A program made the translations under genes and the position numbers. From Lachnospiraceae bacterium (GTDB taxonomy: Bacteria; Bacillota; Clostridia; Lachnospirales; Lachnospiraceae), in contig JAIDPH010000399.1 in NCBI GenBank assembly GCA_029062885.1, positions 1 through 32,192 of the forward strand: a stretch of DNA of 32,192 bases, given 5' to 3'. How positions within the stretch are numbered: position 1 is the stretch's first letter; each line of letters starts with the position of its first letter. Below the pieces are notes generated by a model that was not told where the DNA came from, made no database searches, and saw only the letters and a list, made by a program, of their open reading frames with translations. Shown here piece by piece: positions 1 to 7,857 of the stretch.

Positions 1-461
1 GTTACATACATATCTGCAAGGTTAAAAATAGGAAAATTAATAATTACAATATAAATAAAATCAACTACATAATTAAGACGTATACGGTCAATCATATTGC
101 CTATAGCGCCCGCTGCAATAAGGGAAAGCATCAGATGCATACGTATATACTTCTTTTTGGCGGGAGCTTTATATAAAATATAAGCGATAACGCCAAGAAC
201 AATGACTTCCACAAAAATGAAAAACACTCTTTGATTTTGAAGCATTCCAAAAGCTGCACCATGATTTTCCAGATAGTTAAACTCGAGCACTCCATTAATA
301 ATAGGATATGCCGGTTTATCCTTAAGGCGGACAACCGCAAGATATTTTGTATACTGATCAAGGACAATCAATACGGCAATCAACAATATATCAACTGTCA
401 AAATACATATTTTCCGTACATTAATTTTCTTTCTCGCCTTTTTGTAAACTCTGGTTTCCAT
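1..461 (-). CDS. lspA: Lipoprotein signal peptidase (signal peptidase II), C-terminus cut by window edge
   Basis: Reading the minus strand from an ATG at 461 gives an open frame that runs off the window. LspA is the membrane aspartyl protease that removes signal peptides from prolipoproteins. Visible here are an N-terminal hydrophobic helix followed by DQYTKYLAV, the family motif NHGAAFG, a further hydrophobic helix, and the two catalytic-Asp blocks GAIGNMIDRI...VVDFIY and FNLADMYV near the cut edge. About 153 codons are present, so only a short tail is missing. The start is preceded by GAGGAAAAAGG with 4 bases to the ATG. It lies 13 bases after the aroB stop, so it is probably the last or a late gene of an aroB-lspA transcript. 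A likely substrate, the lipoprotein-type DacA, is encoded in the same window. The frame is open at the edge, so the true end is not visible. Confidence 0.93.
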   Translation of the reverse strand, partial: METRVYKKARKKINVRKICILTVDILLIAVLIVLDQYTKYLAVVRLKDKPAYPIINGVLEFNYLENHGAAFGMLQNQRVFFIFVEVIVLGVIAYILYKAPAKKKYIRMHLMLSLIAAGAIGNMIDRIRLNYVVDFIYIVIINFPIFNLADMYV

Positions 462-474
462 ATTACCTTTTTCC

Positions 475-1584
475 TCACTCTTTTTCATCTTCCAGTGTAA
501 AAAGAATTTCCTTAACTGCGTTCAAAATATCTTCATCGGTAACGTTCATATCGATAACAGCTTTTCCGACTTTTTTAAGCAATACGAAACGAATTTGTCC
601 GGTTGCCATCTTTTTGTCCGACTTGGTCAATGTCAGAATTTCTTCAGGATCTATATCCTGAATGCTGATAGGTAGCTTAAATGGTACAAACATATCGCGT
701 ATTTCATAGTATTCTTCCATAGACAGCCAATTATGTTTCCATGATATAAACGCTGCGGCAACTGCTCCAAGTGCAACGCATTCACCATGAAGCATCTCAA
801 AGTTTTTCGCCTTCTCTATCGCATGTCCGATTGTATGTCCGAAATTAAGTAATGCCCTGTCTCCCTGCTCTTTCGGATCCTTTTCTACGACAAGTTTCTT
901 AATCGTATTACTTCGCATTAACATTTCTTCCAATATATTTAAATCCCGATCCTGTATCTCATACATATTATCGAGAAGCCATTCATAGTATATGGCATCC
1001 TTAATCAGCCCGTGCTTCATAATTTCCGCAAATCCTGAATAAAACTGCCGATCATCAAGCGTCTTAAGTGTGCTTATATTCATATAGACAAGTTTAGGCA
1101 TATAGAAAGCGCCTACCATATTTTTATAACCGTCAAAATCCACGCCTGTTTTTCCGCCTATACTGCTGTCAGCCTGTGCTAACAATGTAGTAGGAATCTG
1201 AATAAAATCTACCCCTCGCAGATAGGTTGCAGCAGCATAACCTGTCATATCGCCTACTACGCCGCCGCCCAAGGCAATCAGCAAATCTTTTCTGTCATAT
1301 TTTTCTTCAATTAAAGTCTTATATATTTTTTTTATATTATCTAATGTTTTATTCTCTTCGCCTGCAGGAATGATGTGCAAAATGACTTTTTTACAGTGCC
1401 CGTCGAGTATGTTTTTCACTTCTTCGCCATAAAGCGGTGCGGTGTTGGAATCCGCAATTATAGCTGCTCTGCGCTCTTCTATCCCTAAATCTTTAAGTTC
1501 TTCTAACAATCCGCCAAAATCAGACGCATACACAATATCGTAGCAAGGTTTTTTCTCATAATTAATAGTCAATCTGTTTGCCAT
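475..1584 (-). CDS. aroB: 3-dehydroquinate synthase
   Basis: AroB converts DAHP to 3-dehydroquinate, the second step of the shikimate pathway, using NAD and a divalent metal. The 369-residue product has the NAD-binding GGGVVGDMTG motif, the LLAQADSSIGGKTGV block typical of the family, and the metal-ligand region NFGHTIGHA. Length is normal. The frame is open upstream to 1641, but an ATG at 1584 (MANRL) is preceded by AAAGGATGG at suitable distance, whereas the upstream ATG (MENT) has AAAAGG directly against it with no spacing. The gene follows the terminator behind sepF, and a TATAAT box sits between that terminator and this start, so aroB-lspA is probably its own transcription unit. Nothing unusual is seen in the protein. 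Confidence 0.96.
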   Translation of the reverse strand: MANRLTINYEKKPCYDIVYASDFGGLLEELKDLGIEERRAAIIADSNTAPLYGEEVKNILDGHCKKVILHIIPAGEENKTLDNIKKIYKTLIEEKYDRKDLLIALGGGVVGDMTGYAAATYLRGVDFIQIPTTLLAQADSSIGGKTGVDFDGYKNMVGAFYMPKLVYMNISTLKTLDDRQFYSGFAEIMKHGLIKDAIYYEWLLDNMYEIQDRDLNILEEMLMRSNTIKKLVVEKDPKEQGDRALLNFGHTIGHAIEKAKNFEMLHGECVALGAVAAAFISWKHNWLSMEEYYEIRDMFVPFKLPISIQDIDPEEILTLTKSDKKMATGQIRFVLLKKVGKAVIDMNVTDEDILNAVKEILFTLEDEKE

Positions 1585-1606
1585 AGTATTTTCCATCCTT
1601 TTATCT

Positions 1607-1635
1607 ATTATACTAAAAAAAGCGCCGCCAGACAG
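1607..1635 (-). promoter_or_regulatory. Possible aroB promoter directly behind the sepF terminator
   Basis: A perfect TATAAT (1607-1612, minus strand) lies about 23 bases before the aroB start. The hexamer 17 bases upstream (CTGTCT, inside the terminator loop) is a poor -35 match, so the -10 is convincing and the -35 is not. The placement immediately after the terminator T-tract supports a restart of transcription. Confidence 0.4.
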
Positions 1636-1642
1636 CGGCACT
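1615..1642 (-). terminator. Intrinsic terminator after sepF
   Basis: On the minus strand an 8-bp stem AGTGCCGC / GCGGCGCT (one G-U pair) with a 6-base loop TGTCTG is followed by a run of seven T. It starts 9 bases past the sepF stop codon. This is a textbook rho-independent terminator. Confidence 0.88.
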
Positions 1643-1650
1643 TGCTTAAG

Positions 1651-2148
1651 CTAAATTCCTCTATTAATAGGAACATCGAAAGAAGAACCTGCTAAAATAT
1701 CCTGAAAATCACCGGAAATATCAACGCTTGCAGGCGTGATTATAAATATGTACTGAGATATTTTCTGCAGATTTCCACTGATAGCAAAACAGGAACCGGA
1801 AGTAAAATCAATTATTCTCTGTGCAATTTCAACATCCAGACCTTCCAAATTTAAAACGACGGTACGATTCGCTAACAATGTTTCAGTAATTTCTCTCGCA
1901 TCTTCTACTGTAGTAGGCTTAATAACACATACTTCCATACCTGACCCCATCATTTTCTTCGTCTGCCGCATTGGAGTTACTTTAGGTATCACTTTCTTTA
2001 CCGATTTGTCTTCATCTAAATTATCTTCCCTTGCAGGCGCTGATTTTTTCACAGGTTCCGGTTCATCATAGTAATCATCATCATAGAAATCGTCATCGTC
2101 CTCATCATTCAATTTCATAGCGTTCAAGAACTTATCCATAACACTCAT
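1651..2148 (-). CDS. sepF: Cell division protein SepF
   Basis: SepF binds FtsZ and the membrane and bundles FtsZ filaments in Gram-positive bacteria. The 165-residue product has the short N-terminal membrane-binding helix (MSVMDKFLNAMKLN), a very acidic linker at about residues 15-33 rich in Asp and Tyr, and a C-terminal SepF domain with the blocks TTVEDAREI, VVLNLEGLD, AQRIIDFTSG and ITPASVDISGD. Two starts are possible: ATG 2148 (MSVMDK), which matches the usual family N-terminus, or ATG 2160 (MVTSM), which has an AGGA 7 bases upstream. I prefer 2148 on family grounds. It lies 33 bases downstream of ylmE, a gene order seen across Bacillota, and is followed by an intrinsic terminator. Confidence 0.94.
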   Translation of the reverse strand: MSVMDKFLNAMKLNDEDDDDFYDDDYYDEPEPVKKSAPAREDNLDEDKSVKKVIPKVTPMRQTKKMMGSGMEVCVIKPTTVEDAREITETLLANRTVVLNLEGLDVEIAQRIIDFTSGSCFAISGNLQKISQYIFIITPASVDISGDFQDILAGSSFDVPINRGI

Positions 2149-2181
2149 GCTAGTAACCATGCTCCTTTCCTAAGCCTGCAT

Positions 2182-2880
2182 CTATTCTTTATTGACATAC
2201 AAGCGTTCCCCGAATATGGCTGTGCCTATTCTGACATATGTGGCGCCTTCCGTAATGGCAGTAACATAGTCACCGGTCATTCCCATAGAAAGCTCCTCCA
2301 TATAAACATTATCAACGTTTTTTTGAATTATGTCAACATATATTTGTCTCAATTTTTCAAAATATTGTCTATTTTCTTCCGGATTTTCTACATATGGTGC
2401 AATTGTCATGAGACCTTTTACCAAAATTCCCGGAAGTTTAGCAATTTCTTCTACTAAATTACAGACATCATTACAGGTAGTTCCGAACTTAGTCTCCTCC
2501 TGCGCTACATTGACTTCAATTAAAATAGATACCGTGACACCCTTCTTAACCGCTTCTTTACTGATTTCTTCTGCAAGCCTCAAAGAGTCCACACTATGAA
2601 TCAGATATACCTTATCCACAATATACTTTACCTTATTACGCTGCAAGTGACCAATCATATGCCACCGTATATCCTTAGGCATCTGCTCCCATTTATCCAC
2701 AAGCTCCTGCACCTTATTCTCACCAAAGTCCCGGCATCCGCAGTCATAAGCCTCCTTAAGCATAGAGACAGGCTTCGTCTTACTGACTGCAATCAACTTA
2801 ACATCTTCCTGCTTCCTGCCGCATTTCTCGCATGTCTCTCTAATTTTCGATCTAATGCATTCAATATTCTCCTTAATCAT
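2182..2880 (-). CDS. ylmE: YggS / YlmE family pyridoxal-phosphate homeostasis protein
   Basis: This is a 232-residue single-domain PLP-binding protein of the YggS/PROSC/YlmE family. The family has an alanine-racemase-like TIM barrel but no known catalytic activity and acts in vitamin B6 and amino-acid homeostasis. The PLP lysine is in AVSKTKP (Lys34). Other family blocks are DFGENKVQE, WHMIGHLQRNK, HSVDSL, LIEVNVAQEETKFG and the C-terminal LSMGMTGDY...VRIGTAIFG. The ATG at 2880 has GAGG with 9 bases of spacing. It sits directly upstream of sepF, the usual division-cluster partner, and downstream of an HlyD-like gene from which it is separated by a long palindromic repeat. Confidence 0.95.
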   Translation of the reverse strand: MIKENIECIRSKIRETCEKCGRKQEDVKLIAVSKTKPVSMLKEAYDCGCRDFGENKVQELVDKWEQMPKDIRWHMIGHLQRNKVKYIVDKVYLIHSVDSLRLAEEISKEAVKKGVTVSILIEVNVAQEETKFGTTCNDVCNLVEEIAKLPGILVKGLMTIAPYVENPEENRQYFEKLRQIYVDIIQKNVDNVYMEELSMGMTGDYVTAITEGATYVRIGTAIFGERLYVNKE

Positions 2881-2913
2881 AAATCCATTCCTCTTTCAGA
2901 TTTTCGATAACCA

Positions 2914-2993
2914 GAGTTAGTTCAAAATGAATAAAATAAGGGGTGATTTGCCACTGCATCGGAACCCCGTTTTTATTCATTTTGAACTAACTC
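2914..2993. repeat. Long palindromic element, copy 1
   Basis: Two 23-base arms (2914-2936 and 2971-2993) are perfect inverted copies, starting GAGTTAGTTCAAAATGAATA. They enclose an inner GGGGT / ACCCC pair and a 19-base loop. It fills the gap between the HlyD-like gene and ylmE. A second, diverged copy with the same architecture is at 21332-21409. Confidence 0.85.
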
Positions 2994-2997
2994 GTGA

Positions 2998-4389
2998 TTA
3001 CTCATAAATGAAATCATTATCCCCAACCGTTGAAGCATCCAGCACAATATAATCATACTCATTCAATCCATAAGTAGTATTTGACTTCACGATGGAATAT
3101 TCATCATTATCATACAGAATGATAATCTGCTTAAAATCGGCGTATCCTTTATTAATGTTGTAAACTCCCTGCAACGAACCGATTCTGCTGATTGGGTATT
3201 TTTCAGTGGAATCAGGCTTAATCAGATAATTACCGACCCTTAGTGTGGAATCATCAACATAGTATTCTTCATCTGTCTCTTCGTAAATAGTTGTTTCCAC
3301 AAACTGCGTCGTCGTGCCTTCCTCACCGTAGGTCTCTAATAAAACGCCATATGAGCCGCTGTTACTGCCCTGCGTAATATAATCCTTGGGAATGACGAAA
3401 AACTCTTTTGTAACAATAGCGGAATTGGGAATCTTAAGTCCTTTTTCATTCTCAAGCAATAGTTCTATATCAATGAAACGCTCCGTACAAAAGGTAATCA
3501 TAGAGTTAGTAAAAGTCAGGGATACAAAGGTATCTCCCGCCTCATTTGTAAATGCTTCCACCAATCCCCATGAAGTATATTGATTCTTGAGAAACTTGAC
3601 TTCAACATATTCTTTTTCCAATAATCGTTCTGCAAGCTCTTTTTCTACCGGAATGACGATAGACCAGTCTTCATTCGTAGATAATTTATAGACCGGATCA
3701 CCCATAGCAACCAATTCATTACTGAGCAGATGATTCTTTGTATAATTCTCCTGGTTAAAATAATCCATATTCATATCCTGCAGGGTAAGATTTTCATATC
3801 CATCAGTTGAATATATGACAATTCCGCTTTCATTTGCATAATAACGGCCAATCAATGTCGTATTGGAAGCGTCATTCAGCGCATTGACATTTTCCAGAAC
3901 ATTATAATTCGCAAGTTTTATAACTGTTCCCTGCAGATTATATTTAAAATTGTAAATGTCAGAAAAACTTGTCCGGTCAAAACCATTGGCAAACGACTCT
4001 ATTTCAGTCTTCAATTCGGCAAGTTCCTTATCGGAAAGCGAATTTTCTCCCGTTTCACTTGTTTTGATATAATCTGAAAGTCTGCCCGTTTCATCAATGG
4101 TATAAATAAGATTACCTACTGCTATGCGCTCTCCCTCTCTTGCATAATAGTTGGTATATCCGGCATTGGTACTGGTGACAATCGTTTCATCACGAAGGGC
4201 AATTCCCTTATATATATTATCGGAAGACAAAGAACCTTCGCGCACCTCATATCCTACAACATGTTTTGTTGAAAAATACATAAATATACAGATTACAACA
4301 TAAATAAAAATAACGGCAAAAATAATCATACCGATATTAAGATTGATTGGACGTCTGTATTTTCTTATATTATTTCCTGACCTTGCCAA
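2998..4389 (-). CDS. HlyD-like single-pass membrane protein (efflux adaptor-like)
   Basis: The 463-residue product starts with a basic segment, then one membrane helix at about residues 18-38, and a large extracytoplasmic part. A lipoyl/barrel-sandwich-like region follows the helix, with an NAGYTNYYAREGERIAVGNLIY segment resembling the HlyD family hairpin flanks. Later segments EDWSIVIPVEKE, VEVKFLKN, KIPNSAIV and VGNYLIKP resemble the beta-barrel of periplasmic adaptor proteins. No partner ABC or MFS transporter is adjacent, so export is unproven. The frame is open to 4428, but that stretch would start inside a terminator stem. A TTG at 4389 (MARSGNNIRK) is preceded by AAGGGAG with 8 bases spacing and is chosen. 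It lies upstream of ylmE-sepF, so a role in envelope or division is possible but inferred only from position. Confidence 0.8.
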   Translation of the reverse strand: MARSGNNIRKYRRPINLNIGMIIFAVIFIYVVICIFMYFSTKHVVGYEVREGSLSSDNIYKGIALRDETIVTSTNAGYTNYYAREGERIAVGNLIYTIDETGRLSDYIKTSETGENSLSDKELAELKTEIESFANGFDRTSFSDIYNFKYNLQGTVIKLANYNVLENVNALNDASNTTLIGRYYANESGIVIYSTDGYENLTLQDMNMDYFNQENYTKNHLLSNELVAMGDPVYKLSTNEDWSIVIPVEKELAERLLEKEYVEVKFLKNQYTSWGLVEAFTNEAGDTFVSLTFTNSMITFCTERFIDIELLLENEKGLKIPNSAIVTKEFFVIPKDYITQGSNSGSYGVLLETYGEEGTTTQFVETTIYEETDEEYYVDDSTLRVGNYLIKPDSTEKYPISRIGSLQGVYNINKGYADFKQIIILYDNDEYSIVKSNTTYGLNEYDYIVLDASTVGDNDFIYE

Positions 4390-4426
4390 AATGCGGTCTC
4401 CCTTCAGAATAATAAATACATACGAC

Positions 4427-4451
4427 AAAACCCCGGAAAACCCGAGGTTTT
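4427..4451 (-). terminator. GC-rich hairpin between the P-loop gene and the HlyD-like gene
   Basis: Minus-strand stem AAAACCTCGG / CCGGGGTTTT (one G-U pair) with a 5-base loop, followed only by GTCG rather than a clean T-run. It can terminate transcription from the gene ending at 4512. It also lies downstream of a candidate promoter (4464-4494), so it may be part of the HlyD-like gene leader. Confidence 0.55.
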
Positions 4452-4463
4452 ATGAATTTCATT

Positions 4464-4494
4464 ATTATAATCAGGCATTCTTTCCTGCGTTCAA
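4464..4494 (-). promoter_or_regulatory. Possible promoter of the HlyD-like gene
   Basis: A TATAAT box (4464-4469) is preceded by TTGAAC (4489-4494) with a rather long 19-base spacer. It starts just after the stop of the P-loop gene and points at the HlyD-like gene. Confidence 0.4.
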
Positions 4495-4511
4495 TAACTA
4501 TGTATCAGATA

Positions 4512-4931
4512 CTATAATGAAATAATAACTTTAGATTTTAAACTTTCCGGCAATTCATTTTCATCCCTGGAAACGCTCAGAACAAAATCAACCTTGAAAT
4601 TTGTGCTGATTGCATCTAATTTTTCAACTGTGCTTTCAATATCTTCCTCATTCATACATGCAATTTTTAAAAAGCTGTCAAAATACATCTGCTGCAAATC
4701 ATGATCCTGAGAAATAATACCACAAATGAATCCTAAAAACTCGTCCTTGTTTGTAACCATATAATCAGCAACATTGATTAATCTGATTTTATTATTAAGT
4801 TCAAACATATGCTTAGTGCTTTTGTCGAGATAAACGATATTACCTGCAACATCTTTTACTTCCGTATTTACTTTATCCAATAACTGCTTTGTCTTGCCCT
4901 TTCCTGCTCTGCCTACGATTAATTGAACCAT
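4512..4931 (-). CDS. Small P-loop protein of unknown function
   Basis: The 139-residue product opens with MVQLIVGRAGKGKTK, a Walker A motif at residues 7-14 (GRAGKGKT). This resembles the N-terminus of RexB/AddB and PilT-type ATPases, and similar proteins are sometimes labelled PilT-like. A strong Walker B is not evident: the only candidate strand, VDFVLSVSRDE near residue 118, lacks the usual acidic end. The frame is open upstream to 5009, but the ATG at 4931 has a strong AGGAGG with 8 bases spacing, and the upstream stretch contains the promoter. It has its own promoter (4981-5009), so it is not simply part of the dacA operon. Function is unknown; ATP or GTP binding is a reasonable inference from the P-loop alone. 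Confidence 0.82.
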   Translation of the reverse strand: MVQLIVGRAGKGKTKQLLDKVNTEVKDVAGNIVYLDKSTKHMFELNNKIRLINVADYMVTNKDEFLGFICGIISQDHDLQQMYFDSFLKIACMNEEDIESTVEKLDAISTNFKVDFVLSVSRDENELPESLKSKVIISL

Positions 4932-4980
4932 TGTAAACCCTCCTAAAGTAAAATAAATGCATAACTTACCTGCTATTAAC

Positions 4981-5009
4981 ATTATACTGTAAAATATATA
5001 AAAAGACAA
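4981..5009 (-). promoter_or_regulatory. Sigma-A type promoter for the small P-loop gene
   Basis: TTGTCT (5004-5009), a 17-base AT-rich spacer and TATAAT (4981-4986) give a near-consensus promoter about 50 bases before the ATG at 4931. The -35 box coincides with the 3-prime arm of a weak terminator-like hairpin. Confidence 0.78.
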
Positions 5010-5025
5010 CTAAAAATATTGTCCT
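5003..5025 (-). terminator. Weak intrinsic terminator after dacA
   Basis: Minus-strand stem AGGACAA / TTGTCTT (7 bp, one G-U pair) with a 9-base loop, followed by TTTATAT. It lies 25 bases past the dacA stop, at the end of the long mre-min-rod cluster. The stem is AU-rich, so efficiency is uncertain. Confidence 0.42.
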
Positions 5026-5049
5026 CAAGTCTTGTTTTCATAAAAAGTA

Positions 5050-6057
5050 TCAATTTATGGCGTTCAACAGCGTCGTCATATTTGAATATAAATCATCTGT
5101 AGAATCGGTGTTCATAATTACGGATATATATGGATTTCCGCTGCTGCTCCGTGAAAGCAGGATAAGACAGTGACCGGCCGCCTTAGTAGTTCCTGACTTG
5201 CCGCCAATTACCGTAACTTTATCCGGCATTGCCTTATCTCCGCGCAGATATAAATTGGTTGTCTGTTTATCAAATGCTTTTTGTGTTCCGTCACTGCCCA
5301 TATATGTAGTACTGTATGAAGACATTTGAATAATCTCGTTGAATAAATTATATTGAACTGCCTCTGCAAAAATCAAATATAAATCATATACGGTCACATA
5401 ATGACCATCCTGTGTCAGACCGTTTGGATTTAAAAAATTACAGTTTGTCGCCCCTAGCGCCTGTGCTTCTTTATTCATAAGATCGGTAAAATTTTCTACG
5501 GAACCGCCAACGCCTTCGGCAATCAAGACTGCCACATCATTTGCAGAATATAACAAAAGAATGTGCAGTGCCTGATCCAAAGTCATTGAATCCCCCGGTT
5601 TTAAACCGCACAACTGAGCGCCTGCTTCCGTAATTATAACATTATTGGAAGCCTTGAGTATATCGTCAGGAGAACCGTATTTTAAGGCTACCAACGCTGT
5701 CATTATCTTCGTCAGGCTTGCAGGATGAACCTGTATATTTGCATTTTTTGCATATAAAGTCTCATTATTTGACAAATCAAATAAAGCGGCTGCTCCTACA
5801 TCATTAAGCACAACATCAGGATTTGAAACGTCACCGTCAACCACACACAGATCAGCAGCAAATGGATTTGCAGTCTGCCGCTTATCAGTCTGTACAAGTT
5901 TGAAGCTGCTTACCTGATAATTGCTGTCATAAGGCATATCAATATTTCCTGAGCCGCAGCCTGTCAATGCAAGCATAATAAACAGTATACATATGCTTAT
6001 CAATTCCTTTTTAAAAATCTTTTCTTTATGTATCCTTCTTTTATTTATACATTTCAC
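5050..6057 (-). CDS. dacA: D-alanyl-D-alanine carboxypeptidase, lipoprotein type (PBP5 family)
   Basis: The product is a serine DD-carboxypeptidase that trims the terminal D-Ala from peptidoglycan stem peptides. All three active-site motifs of the S11 family are present in order: SxxK (Ser114-Lys117 in ASLTKIM), SxN (Ser171-Asn173 in YSAND) and K-S-G-T (Lys287). The N-terminus has a basic stretch, a hydrophobic core and a lipobox LTGC with Cys34, so it is probably a lipoprotein rather than a C-terminally anchored PBP5. It is the last gene of the elongation and division cluster. The start is a GTG at 6057, 17 bases inside mgsA, with only a weak RBS, so translational coupling is likely. A later internal start cannot be excluded, but it would shorten the signal peptide. 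Confidence 0.9.
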   Translation of the reverse strand: MKCINKRRIHKEKIFKKELISICILFIMLALTGCGSGNIDMPYDSNYQVSSFKLVQTDKRQTANPFAADLCVVDGDVSNPDVVLNDVGAAALFDLSNNETLYAKNANIQVHPASLTKIMTALVALKYGSPDDILKASNNVIITEAGAQLCGLKPGDSMTLDQALHILLLYSANDVAVLIAEGVGGSVENFTDLMNKEAQALGATNCNFLNPNGLTQDGHYVTVYDLYLIFAEAVQYNLFNEIIQMSSYSTTYMGSDGTQKAFDKQTTNLYLRGDKAMPDKVTVIGGKSGTTKAAGHCLILLSRSSSGNPYISVIMNTDSTDDLYSNMTTLLNAIN

Positions 6058-6436
6058 GCCACTCTAAATCTCCTCTGTCAAGTGATTTAATCAAAAGCTC
6101 TGCGGATGCAAGATTGGTTGCCGCCGGAATATTATGAACGTCGCAAAGACGAATGATATTGCTTATATCCGGTTCATGTGATTTAGGTGCAAGAGGATCG
6201 CGCAGGAAAATAACCAGATCAATCTGATTATGCTCAATCTGTGCTCCTATCTGTTGCTCGCCGCCTAAATGTCCGGCAAGATATTTATGAACAGATAAAT
6301 TTGTTACCTCTTCAATCAATCTTCCCGTCGTGCCTGTCGCGTATAATTCGTTTTTGCTCAAAATCCCCCTATATGCAATACAGAAGTTCTGCATAAGTTT
6401 TTTCTTTGCATCATGTGCAATCAGCGCAATATTCAT
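6041..6436 (-). CDS. mgsA: Methylglyoxal synthase
   Basis: MgsA converts dihydroxyacetone phosphate to methylglyoxal and phosphate, a bypass of lower glycolysis under phosphate limitation. The 131-residue product is full length and carries the family blocks [30 protein letters not shown] and the active-site segment IFLRDPL...HEPDI, with the C-terminal IPAATN. The start at 6436 is preceded by GAGGGG with 7 bases of spacing; an in-frame ATG two codons upstream is too close to that RBS. It sits between rodA and dacA, an arrangement common in Clostridia. No functional link to wall synthesis is shown by the sequence itself. Confidence 0.95.
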   Translation of the reverse strand: MNIALIAHDAKKKLMQNFCIAYRGILSKNELYATGTTGRLIEEVTNLSVHKYLAGHLGGEQQIGAQIEHNQIDLVIFLRDPLAPKSHEPDISNIIRLCDVHNIPAATNLASAELLIKSLDRGDLEWREMYK

Positions 6437-6453
6437 AGTCATACCCCTCTGCC

Positions 6454-7557
6454 TTATTTTTTACATTGCAACCGTACATTTAGTACAAATCCTATTCCTA
6501 TATATGAACTCACTAAGGAAGTAAGCCCGGCGCTGACAAACGGAAGCGGAATACCGGTATTAGGCATAGCACCTGTGGCTACCGCAATATTCATAATCCC
6601 TTGAAAACCTATCAGCGCAGCAGTACTTGCTGCTATAATAGTACCTGCTATATCTTTTGCTCTCCTAGCTACCATAATACATTCAATTGCGATTAAAATC
6701 AATATCACAATTGTTGTACATCCTCCTATAAATCCAAATTCTTCTCCGATAACGGCAAAAATAAAGTCTGTCTCCAGCTCGGAAATAAAATTACCATTTT
6801 TTACTGAACTGAATTCATTCGACATATAGCCTTTACCATAAAGCTGACCGGAACCTATCGCCATTTCGGAATTTAGCTGCTGGTATGCTATTGTAGTAGC
6901 ATACTTATCAGGATAAAGCCAGCCCAGGATTCTGTTTTGCTGAAATTGACTTATCAGATGCTGGTCAGGCTGTAAAATAATAGCAAGTAAAATAACAAAC
7001 GCAGGGATTGCAATTGCAAGCGCCATTATTACATATTTCCACTGAAGACCGCCTACAAACATAATAACACAAAAAATGATTGCAACCATAATACTTGTTG
7101 ACATATCAGGCTGTTTATAAATCAGTATAAGCGGAACGGTTAGTAGCACAAGGCAGGTAATGATAAAGCGTAAAGACCCCATTTCTTCCTGGTGTCTCAT
7201 AATAAGTTGCGCAAAAAAAAGTATTAGCAGTATTTTGGCTGTTTCTGACGGTTGAAAACGAATGCCGAAAATGTTGAGCCATCTCTGTGCGCCTCCTGCA
7301 GAATCACCCATCTGCTGTACTAAAACAAGCAAAACAACGTTTGCTGCATACATTATCCAATAAAAGCGGAGTATTATAGAATAATCAAAAAGGGAAAGCA
7401 CAAGCATCAGGAAAAAACCGAACACAAATCCAGCAATCTGCTTCGACTGCAAATCTTCTTTTGCACTTCCGATTGCCATGATTCCGATAACCGTAAGCGC
7501 CACGACAAGAATAATCAGCTTAAAATCGTAATCCCTGATGCGATAGTGCTTTATCAT
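6454..7557 (-). CDS. rodA: Peptidoglycan glycosyltransferase RodA (SEDS family)
   Basis: A 367-residue polytopic membrane protein with about ten hydrophobic segments, of the RodA/FtsW/SpoVE (SEDS) family, which polymerises lipid II. The conserved C-terminal block [22 protein letters not shown] and the GAQRWL...RFQPSE...KILLILFFA region after the first helices are present. The long extracytoplasmic loop between QPD and GEEFGFIGG carries [11 protein letters not shown], typical of RodA. The ATG at 7557 has GGGG with 7 bases spacing. Placement with mreBCD, the PBP2 gene and minCDE favours RodA (elongation) over FtsW. The partner transpeptidase is the PBP2 encoded at 9432-12311. Confidence 0.94.
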   Translation of the reverse strand: MIKHYRIRDYDFKLIILVVALTVIGIMAIGSAKEDLQSKQIAGFVFGFFLMLVLSLFDYSIILRFYWIMYAANVVLLVLVQQMGDSAGGAQRWLNIFGIRFQPSETAKILLILFFAQLIMRHQEEMGSLRFIITCLVLLTVPLILIYKQPDMSTSIMVAIIFCVIMFVGGLQWKYVIMALAIAIPAFVILLAIILQPDQHLISQFQQNRILGWLYPDKYATTIAYQQLNSEMAIGSGQLYGKGYMSNEFSSVKNGNFISELETDFIFAVIGEEFGFIGGCTTIVILILIAIECIMVARRAKDIAGTIIAASTAALIGFQGIMNIAVATGAMPNTGIPLPFVSAGLTSLVSSYIGIGFVLNVRLQCKK

Positions 7558-7575
7558 GCGTCTGCCCCTTTCGTT

Positions 7576-7851
7576 TTAATTCTTAATGTTCAAATCCAAT
7601 ATTGGGATATTAGCATACAGCGCAGGGTGTTTTGTGTTTCTTCCCCTGCCACCTGTTTTGGTAATTTGGATTTCCATACTTTTTGCATCTATTTTCATGT
7701 ACTTTGATATCACCTTTGCAATATCGTTTTTTATCATTTCCATCATTTCCGGAGAACAGTTCACTCTGTCGGAAATCAGCAATATCTTTAATCTGTCTTT
7801 TGCTATTTCTCTGGAACTTTTTCTTTTCAAAATATTCTTTAACAATTCCAT
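7576..7851 (-). CDS. minE: Cell division topological specificity factor MinE
   Basis: A 91-residue protein with the MinE pattern: an N-terminal amphipathic MinD- and membrane-contact region (MELLKNILKRKSSREIAKDR), the LKILLISDR strand, and a C-terminal dimerisation domain ending ALYANIPIL. MinE drives MinD off the membrane and makes the Min system oscillate. The RBS AGGGGG lies 2-3 bases before the ATG at 7851, and the gene starts 6 bases after the minD stop, so minD and minE are tightly coupled. Possession of MinE instead of a DivIVA/MinJ-based system is common in Clostridia and distinguishes this from Bacillus. Confidence 0.95.
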   Translation of the reverse strand: MELLKNILKRKSSREIAKDRLKILLISDRVNCSPEMMEMIKNDIAKVISKYMKIDAKSMEIQITKTGGRGRNTKHPALYANIPILDLNIKN

Positions 7852-7857
7852 TACCCC

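Noticed and set aside
4390-4428. N-terminal extension of the HlyD-like protein from TTG 4428
   Set aside because: The TTG at 4428 lies inside the terminator stem and has no RBS; TTG 4389 has AAGGGAG at 8 bases.
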